A DNA stretch of 36,216 nt from an uncultured bacterium (GTDB lineage: Bacteria > Patescibacteriota > Minisyncoccia > Moranbacterales > UBA1568). The notes under the pieces are model-generated. The model had not been told where the DNA came from and searched no databases. It saw only the letters and a list, made by a program, of their open reading frames with translations. Numbering within the stretch: position 1 is the stretch's first letter; each line of letters begins with the position of its first letter. Positions 31,313 through 36,216 of this stretch are shown in pieces. The stretch covers positions 1 to 36,216 of the forward strand of contig CALMHZ010000032.1 in assembly GCA_937864125.1 (NCBI GenBank), in the 5' to 3' direction. The position numbers and the translations under genes are program-made.

Positions 31313-32150
31313 AGGCTTTGTGGACAAGAAGGGCCGTCTCATCGTTTCGCGAGGACCTATCCATCCTATTCTTTACCTTTCTCAAAAGAATGTAAAGCTT
31401 CATCCAAGGCCGCAACAGCCGGGGCGCGTGAAGATCAAAAAATCTCAATCCTGATAATACGAGAAAATAAACTTTCTTTTGAGCGGCTTGGCTTTGTTCC
31501 CCATGCACGATTACTGCTTTTGGCACAATTAAAAGCTTTATTTTAGCATTTTTTGCTCGCATGGAGATATCGGCATCCTCGTAGTAAAGAAAGTACTTCT
31601 CATCGAAAAATCCTATTTTTTGCAATACTCTCTTGGGGAAAAACATGGCGCAGCCCGAAAGATACTCGCTTTCATACGGATTGCTCTCTTTGGTGTCGAC
31701 TGGCGGGGCTGAATGAAAGGCTTTCATGCGAAAAAAGTCTATCTTTCCGAAAGAAAACCATGTTTTCCCGAGCGGCGTAAGGATAAGCGGACTCAAAATA
31801 GCGTTATTTTGTTCCTTCCGAATAGCTGAGACAAGCTCGCTTAGCGAGTCCCGGCCGCACAGCGTATCATTGTTAAGTATCCAGACATATCGAGCGCCCC
31901 TCGAGAGAGCGAATTTCATCCCGATATTCATACCCGCGGCAAAACCAACATTCTTCTCATTCCGAATAAAATGCGCTCGGCTGAAGTGCGAGCGGGCAGA
32001 TTCGAATGAGCCATCAGCAGACGCATTATCAACAACTACGACTTCAAAATTCGTATAAGTGAGGGAAAATACCGAGCGAAGACACGGCAGCAAAACCTGA
32101 CCGCCATTCCAATTCAATATGACAATAAAAATCTTTGGCGCGGTATTCAT
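31260..32150 (-). CDS. Glycosyltransferase family 2
   Basis: 296-aa GT2 enzyme. N-terminal IFIVILNWNGGQVLLPCLRSV, VVVVDNASADGS, NEKNVGFAAGMNIGM and the acid motif WILNNDTL form the nucleotide-sugar fold; YLSGCAMFFPKRVLQKIGFFDEKYFLYYEDADISMRAK is the acceptor/catalytic block with E-D-x-D. A C-terminal amphipathic basic region may associate with the membrane. It has the same order of motifs as the downstream GT2 but is clearly a different enzyme. It is separated from the flippase gene by 45 bases. Donor and acceptor sugars cannot be predicted. Confidence 0.88.
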   Translation of the reverse strand: MNTAPKIFIVILNWNGGQVLLPCLRSVFSLTYTNFEVVVVDNASADGSFESARSHFSRAHFIRNEKNVGFAAGMNIGMKFALSRGARYVWILNNDTLCGRDSLSELVSAIRKEQNNAILSPLILTPLGKTWFSFGKIDFFRMKAFHSAPPVDTKESNPYESEYLSGCAMFFPKRVLQKIGFFDEKYFLYYEDADISMRAKNAKIKLLIVPKAVIVHGEQSQAAQKKVYFLVLSGLRFFDLHAPRLLRPWMKLYILLRKVKNRMDRSSRNDETALLVHKAYADYASGKKADILSHPH

Positions 32151-32195
32151 GTTATTTCTATAAATAGTCGCTGGAAGACGGGAAAAGATGCGGCA

Positions 32196-33647
32196 CTACA
32201 GCGTTTCGTCCCGCGTGACAAAGGCAGGTGATTTTTTTGAAAATAACTCCGTGATTTCCTGGCTGGTTACCGATCGGGTAAGCCACAAGCCTACGGCATA
32301 TATTCCCAAAGAACCGAATCCGCCCACCAAGAAGGGAATGTCGGGGAAGGAAAAAAGAAAAAGGCCCATAAGAAATCCGGCCATGAGCACACGGCTTATT
32401 TTCAAAAAAGACGGCTTGTAGTCAAGGAATTTGTATACCAAAAAGCTGGTCAGTATCACCACCAACATCTCGGTGAACACGGAAGCTATCGCCGCGCCAA
32501 AAAAAGAATAGCGCGGTATAAGCACGAAATTAAGCGATATGTTGAAAATAGCTACGAAAATGAGCATTTTCATAAGCTTTTTCTGTAAATTCGCGACAAT
32601 GAGCATCATATTGAAATAATGCCCGAAGAAAATAAATCCAAGGGACAAGAGGAGCAGTTCAAGCACGATTCCCGACTCCTCGAACCCGGCACCGCTTACG
32701 ATATTCACGATATCAGCGGAGAGAAATATTCCTCCGACGATAATAGGGACTATGATGATAAAAAATACGCGAAAAGTCGTATCGGCGATATCCCGGAACT
32801 TTTTCTTGTCGGTAAAGACGGATTTTGCAAGCAGAGGGAGGATCAGTCCCGCAAGCATGGCCGGGAAAAAGGTGAGGTTCTCTATGATCTTATAAGCGAC
32901 GCCATAAATACCAACCGCTCCGCTTCCTTGAAGTATGGAAAGGAGGATGGCATCGAGCTTGAAATAAAAAAATGTGATAAGGGCGCTTGCGCCAAGGGGA
33001 AGTGACTGGTGCAGAAACTTTTTCCAATACTCGACATCGATAATAAAGGAAAATTTCGCGTAGCGCCTGCTCATAATGAACGCCAGGGAAGCGTTAAAAA
33101 CGAGCGAGATGAGAAGAGTCGATATGATGGCGAGGAAGCCGAGATTCAAGGACACCACGACAAATACCGCCCCCACCTGAAAGAGCTTGCCAAAAAACTC
33201 GATCAGCGCGATTTTGTCCATCGCGATATTCTTCTGGAAAATGCCGTTCAAAAAGAGGGAAAACGAGGAAAAAATAACGGCGCCCACCGTAATCCAGATT
33301 CCCAACTTCACGGAGAGCGGGTAAGAAAAGAAAAACAACACCACGGGAGCGAGCAGAAACAATCCGACCGACGAAATAAGTCGGAGAGAAACCACCCGGC
33401 TCAGTATATGACGCTCATCCGCGCCCTCGCGGGAAATTTCTCGCACCGTAACGGCGCTAATGCCCAAATCAGCGATGGCTGAAAAAAAGGCAAAAAAAGC
33501 TAGAGTGGTCGTATAATCACCGAAGCCCTCTTTCCCAAGGTATCCGGTGATAAGACGGATTGAAAGCAGGGACAATGCGACGGTGGTAACCACCTTCAGC
33601 AATGAGTTGAAGACGATGTTATAGGCTATTTTTCTTGCAACAGCCAT
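32196..33647 (-). CDS. wzx: Wzx/MOP-type polysaccharide flippase
   Basis: 483-aa protein with about 12-14 membrane helices of the MOP/MATE-like polysaccharide transporter superfamily. It is predicted to flip lipid-linked glycan units across the membrane. Typical features are the N-terminal ARKIAYNIVFNSLLKVVTTVAL, GYLGKEGFGDYTTTLAFFAFFSAIADLGISAVTVREISR and the central PLGASALITFFYFKLDAILLSILQGSGAVGIYGVAYKI. The ATG at 33647 is chosen because the longer frame would enter jag and gives no extra family sequence. It heads the glycan gene group on the minus strand; downstream are GT2, GT2 and two ligase-like proteins. Confidence 0.9.
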   Translation of the reverse strand: MAVARKIAYNIVFNSLLKVVTTVALSLLSIRLITGYLGKEGFGDYTTTLAFFAFFSAIADLGISAVTVREISREGADERHILSRVVSLRLISSVGLFLLAPVVLFFFSYPLSVKLGIWITVGAVIFSSFSLFLNGIFQKNIAMDKIALIEFFGKLFQVGAVFVVVSLNLGFLAIISTLLISLVFNASLAFIMSRRYAKFSFIIDVEYWKKFLHQSLPLGASALITFFYFKLDAILLSILQGSGAVGIYGVAYKIIENLTFFPAMLAGLILPLLAKSVFTDKKKFRDIADTTFRVFFIIIVPIIVGGIFLSADIVNIVSGAGFEESGIVLELLLLSLGFIFFGHYFNMMLIVANLQKKLMKMLIFVAIFNISLNFVLIPRYSFFGAAIASVFTEMLVVILTSFLVYKFLDYKPSFLKISRVLMAGFLMGLFLFSFPDIPFLVGGFGSLGIYAVGLWLTRSVTSQEITELFSKKSPAFVTRDETL

Positions 33648-33747
33648 AGATATTTCAAAACAATACCCTCTTATTGTATGTTTTGATGAAAGAAAAGGCA
33701 AACAAAGGAAATATTTGGGGAGTCGCAGAAAAAACAGCCGCCCTCTT

Positions 33748-34245
33748 TCAGTCACCGGAAACCGCGCGCGCAACAGAGGTTACGACGATTCTTCTTTCCT
33801 CTCCTTTCCCCACCCCCGTCGCTTTCACCCCTGTGTAGCGTGAGAGTATGAAGTAAGCTATTTTCCGCTCATAGGAAGACATGGGACTCAACCAAACGGG
33901 CTGACCGGAATGAAGCGCGCTCTGCACCGCCTCTTTCGCCCTTTTTTCCAAAAGCATTCTCTTTTGAGCCCAGTATTCATTTATGTCTATCGAAAAATTC
34001 GATGCCTCCGGTAGTGTTTTTCGAACCAAGGCATGGAGGAGGTATTGGATAGCGGCGAGCGCAAGGCCATGCTGCCCTATTAAAAGCCGGGAAGTCTCTT
34101 TATCCACAAGCACCGAAAGCACGAAGGATTCCTGCAACTCCGATCTCCCCGGGAGAGCCTCTATCTCAAGCGTCGATATGTCCAACATTTTAAAGAGGGC
34201 GCGCAGCTCCTGTAGTGCGACAGATTGAGAAGAGGACTCTTCCAT
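33748..34245 (-). CDS. jag: Jag/KhpB-like KH-R3H RNA-binding protein
   Basis: 165-aa RNA-binding protein found beside yidC in many bacteria. A KH domain (about residues 55-110) carries the GxxG-type loop in RLLIGQHGLALAAIQYLLHALV. An R3H domain follows (LSPMSSYERKIAYFILSRYTGVKATGVGKGEERRIVV). The R3H signature is normally R-x3-H; here it reads ERKIAY, so the His is Tyr. The usual N-terminal Jag domain is short or absent. It lies 7 bases after yidC (same strand), consistent with a rpmH-rnpA-yidC-jag operon. Confidence 0.9.
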   Translation of the reverse strand: MEESSSQSVALQELRALFKMLDISTLEIEALPGRSELQESFVLSVLVDKETSRLLIGQHGLALAAIQYLLHALVRKTLPEASNFSIDINEYWAQKRMLLEKRAKEAVQSALHSGQPVWLSPMSSYERKIAYFILSRYTGVKATGVGKGEERRIVVTSVARAVSGD

Positions 34246-34252
34246 AGAAATC

Positions 34253-34996
34253 TTATACCTCGAGAGGGGTTTTTTTCAAGATAAATCGCTGCTGAATAAT
34301 GGAAAATATCGTAGAAACAAGCCAGTAAAGAGAAAGGCCGGCAGGAAAAGTGAACCCGATCCATAAGGTGAGGATAGGCCCGATATACAGCATCTGCTTG
34401 TTCATCATGCTGGCAAAGTCTGGCTCATCGCTCTCTTTTTTCTCTTCCTTCGGTTTCTTCGGCTGCATTTTTATGAGCATCTTCATCTGAAAATACTGAC
34501 CCGTTGCCGCAAGAATGGCAAAAAGCGCGCTTGGTACCGCCAAATCCGCTATCCCGAAAAAGGTGTGCGAAAGGGTTCCGGGATTAGAAACGAAAGAATA
34601 CAGTATCGAGGAGTCGATCGAGAAATTATTATTGGAAATTCGAATGATGATTTGATAAATGGTGATAAGAAAAAATATCTGCACCAAAAGAGGAAGGCAC
34701 CCAGAAAAGGGATTCACCTTGTTTACCCGATAAAACTCCATGAGCTCTTTCGCCTGCTTTTCCTTATCATCCTTATTTTTTCTCTGTATTTCCTTTAATT
34801 TCGGCTGTATTTCTTGCATTTTCTTCTGCATCTCAATCTGCTTTTTTGAAAGAGAAAGGAACAGTATTTTTATAAGGATGGTAGTCGCGATTATGGCTAT
34901 GCCGAAGTTTGCTCCAGGAAAAATATCAGCGAAGAAAACTATCGCGTTATAGATCGGCTCATATACGATTGCGTCATAGATCGACATCATACTCAT
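34253..34996 (-). CDS. yidC: Membrane protein insertase YidC/Oxa1
   Basis: Inserts proteins into the inner membrane, with or without SecYEG. The 247-aa length is that of the short, Gram-positive-like YidC without the large periplasmic domain. Membrane helices lie at about 30-50, 108-122, 150-170 and 200-235. The conserved hydrophilic segment KKQIEMQKKMQEIQPKLKEIQRKNKDDKEKQAKELMEFYRVNKVNPFSGCLPLLVQIFFL and the FPAGLSLYWLVS end are typical. No lipoprotein Cys is visible. It overlaps rnpA by 4 bases and precedes jag. Confidence 0.94.
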   Translation of the reverse strand: MSMMSIYDAIVYEPIYNAIVFFADIFPGANFGIAIIATTILIKILFLSLSKKQIEMQKKMQEIQPKLKEIQRKNKDDKEKQAKELMEFYRVNKVNPFSGCLPLLVQIFFLITIYQIIIRISNNNFSIDSSILYSFVSNPGTLSHTFFGIADLAVPSALFAILAATGQYFQMKMLIKMQPKKPKEEKKESDEPDFASMMNKQMLYIGPILTLWIGFTFPAGLSLYWLVSTIFSIIQQRFILKKTPLEV

Positions 34997-35340
34997 TGGA
35001 GTTTATAATTCTTTATCTTCGAAATAAGCCCTGAAAAGTCACTTCGTAAGGAGTCTCTCCCCTCAGGCTCTGGCCGCTTCCTCAGAAAGAATACCACAAA
35101 AGCATGGGGAGGGATATCATCCCACGAGGATACGACCTCTTGTGAAAGGAGGCGTTTTATGGCATTGCGATGTACAGCCAAAGGAAGTATTTTTTTTGCC
35201 AAGGCAAATCCGACTTTTTTCTTTGCCGTCGGGTCAAAAAACACTTTGCATCCGATATTTCCAAAGAAAAAGGGCTTTCCGAAACGGAAAGCCTTTTGGA
35301 ATAGCGCCCTGTCTTTCAGCCGATATGATTTTTTGAGCAT
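34993..35340 (-). CDS. rnpA: Ribonuclease P protein component
   Basis: Protein subunit of RNase P, which removes tRNA 5' leaders. 115 aa, basic. The signature HRNAIKRLLSQEV (R-N-x2-K-R) is present, with LKDRALFQKAFRFGK at the N-terminus and VGFALAKKILPLAVHRN leading into it. Its position directly after rpmH and before yidC is the classical arrangement. It overlaps yidC by 4 bases and starts 7 bases after rpmH, so the four genes probably form one transcript. Confidence 0.93.
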   Translation of the reverse strand: MLKKSYRLKDRALFQKAFRFGKPFFFGNIGCKVFFDPTAKKKVGFALAKKILPLAVHRNAIKRLLSQEVVSSWDDIPPHAFVVFFLRKRPEPEGRDSLRSDFSGLISKIKNYKLQ

Positions 35341-35347
35341 ACAATGC

Positions 35348-35482
35348 TTAAGCGGAGAGCTTTTTTCTCCCTTGATTCCGTCGCTTTTGAATAACTTTCT
35401 TTCCTCCGACAGTACTCATTCTCTCGAGAAATCCATGCCGTCGAGCTCTGCGTATTTTTTTCGGCTGATAAGTGCGCTTCAC
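35348..35482 (-). CDS. rpmH: 50S ribosomal protein L34
   Basis: 44-aa L34 with the hallmark K-R-T-Y-Q-P-K near the start, [17 protein letters not shown] and a basic C-terminus. It starts with GTG at 35482, preceded by GGAGAGGG. A longer open frame runs upstream into GC-rich foreign sequence, but L34 always begins at MKRT, so the short form is right. It is the first gene of rpmH-rnpA-yidC-jag, which usually lies beside dnaA and oriC; no dnaA is present here because the sequence upstream looks chimeric. Confidence 0.95.
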   Translation of the reverse strand: MKRTYQPKKIRRARRHGFLERMSTVGGKKVIQKRRNQGRKKLSA

Positions 35483-35809
35483 GGTACCCTCTCCAACGGG
35501 TAACTGCCCTGGTTGAGCGGACGCCGGTATATAGGGGAGCGCCTCGGGCAAGTCAACGACGGCCGGGGTCGCCCGCCCGCGGATCGAGTGGCAGAATAAG
35601 GACCCTTCCGGTGAGCGACGAGATGATGATCGCGGCCGCCGACACCACGGCGCAGGAGGGCACATCGCAGGATCACGCTGCTGCTGCCACGCTCGCCACG
35701 CCCTGCTGGAGTTGCCGCCGCTGCGGCCAGCGACAACCCGCGGCGGTGCGCCAGGGCTTTTTGCGCCACGGCGTGCCCCAGCGGCGGCGCCATGACCATA
35801 GCCCCTGAC
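35483..35809. other. GC-rich gene-free stretch between rpmH and the kinase fragment
   Basis: About 330 bases of GC-rich sequence. Apart from the promoter near rpmH, I see no frame with recognisable protein homology; several open frames exist only because of high GC. The likely chimera junction is here. Confidence 0.6.
35488..35556 (-). promoter_or_regulatory. rpmH promoter and Shine-Dalgarno region
   Basis: On the minus strand TTGACT (35551-35556), 17-bp spacer, TATATA (35528-35533), then GGAGAGGG at 35488-35495. The promoter is GC-rich around its boxes and is proteobacterial in style. It may belong to the foreign segment. Confidence 0.55.
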
Positions 35810-36216
35810 CTGGTGGCGCAGATCCTGCGTGATGTCCCGCGCCATCTCGCTCAAATTCACTTCCTCCGGCTTCAATTCGGCGCGGGTCACGCGGGACAGC
35901 TTCAGCAAGTCATCGATGAGTGAGCCCATCCTGTGAGCAGCGGCTCGTACGCGGTGCAGGGAGTCACGTCCCTTGGCGTCCAGATTATCGGCATGATCCT
36001 CAAGGAGGATCTGGCTGAAGCCGTCGATGGCGCGCAGGGGCGCGCGCATGTCATGCGAGACGCTGTAGGAAAAGGATTCGAGTTCCTGGCGCGCGGCTTC
36101 CAGGTTATCCAGGCGTTGTTTGGACGTTAACAGGTTATCCACGCGGGCCAGCAGTTCCTCCGCCCTGGCGCGGGCTTCCGCCTTCGACTTGCCGCCGATC
36201 CGCAGCGGCATCATCA
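35810..36216 (-). pseudogene. Histidine kinase fragment (HisKA dimerisation/phosphoacceptor region)
   Basis: On the minus strand about 135 residues read as a two-component sensor kinase: a charged coiled stretch ([35 protein letters not shown] region, with the phospho-acceptor His of [12 protein letters not shown]) and [47 protein letters not shown]. This is the HisKA half of a phytochrome/PAS-type kinase, most similar in style to proteobacterial enzymes. Homology stops at about 35810 and the frame then reads low-complexity nonsense, so the catalytic HATPase half is missing. The other end runs off the window. GC is far above the rest. It is probably foreign or chimeric, not a working gene. 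Confidence 0.8.

Noticed and set aside
1-35482. Alternative genetic code (TGA as Gly, as in Gracilibacteria/Absconditabacteria)
   Set aside because: TGA ends clear genes, for example the glycosylase at 1640-1642, right before a terminator, and complete conserved genes contain no in-frame TGA.
35348-36214. Single histidine kinase-L34 fusion protein
   Set aside because: The open frame is continuous only by chance in GC-rich sequence. L34 has its own GTG with Shine-Dalgarno and promoter, and the kinase homology stops at about 35810.

Overview
The window looks like a piece of a Patescibacteria (Candidate Phyla Radiation) chromosome, probably Parcubacteria-like. This is inferred from compact genes, short spacers, many starts without a clear Shine-Dalgarno, VirB2-like pilins, an S1/Gmk/TilS/FtsH block and a Wzx/O-antigen-ligase glycan locus. 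TGA is used as a stop, so the code is standard table 11. The final ~0.4-0.7 kb (from about 35.5-35.8 kb to the end) has much higher GC and carries a broken proteobacterial-type histidine kinase. It is probably an assembly chimera.

Layout. 1-1670: a partial gene ending in an SSB-like acidic tip, then a Fe-S HhH-GPD DNA glycosylase. 1928-7551: rpsA, gmk, tilS, ftsH and a membrane protein, all on +. 7564-9780: tRNA-Val(GAC), then two exported proteins on -. 9817-10585: an AT-rich, gene-free block with seven 16-bp palindromes matching the ParB site parS, bounded by perfect 46-bp inverted repeats that each carry a sigma70-type promoter facing outward. 10586-13157: tRNA-Ala, tRNA-Arg, rbfA, a DHH phosphoesterase and a family-4-like uracil-DNA glycosylase. 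13163-14278 (-): a two-domain dCTP deaminase. 14398-17805: tRNA-Cys, tRNA-Leu, a 3D-domain exported protein and several unknown or membrane proteins. 17950-18765 (-): five tRNAs and a duplicated tRNA-Leu 3' end. 18795-20459 (-): rplS and an RluD-type pseudouridine synthase. 20698-25646 (+): peroxiredoxin, superoxide dismutase, nrdA and nrdB, probably one operon. 25810-27824 (+): a pilin-like protein fused to a predicted M15-type peptidase domain, then an anchored beta-propeller. 27909-33647 (-): two O-antigen-ligase-like proteins, two GT2 glycosyltransferases and a flippase. 33748-35482 (-): jag, yidC, rnpA and rpmH, the block classically next to oriC.

How the parts may fit together. The rpmH-rnpA-yidC-jag block and the parS-like array about 25 kb away both suggest an origin-proximal region. 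Peroxiredoxin and SOD ahead of an oxygen-dependent class I ribonucleotide reductase suggest a cell that meets oxygen and makes dNTPs aerobically. The glycan genes and the exported pilin/peptidase proteins probably build the cell surface used for host contact. The best candidates for something little described are the parS-like array with its mirrored promoters and the pilin-peptidase fusion.
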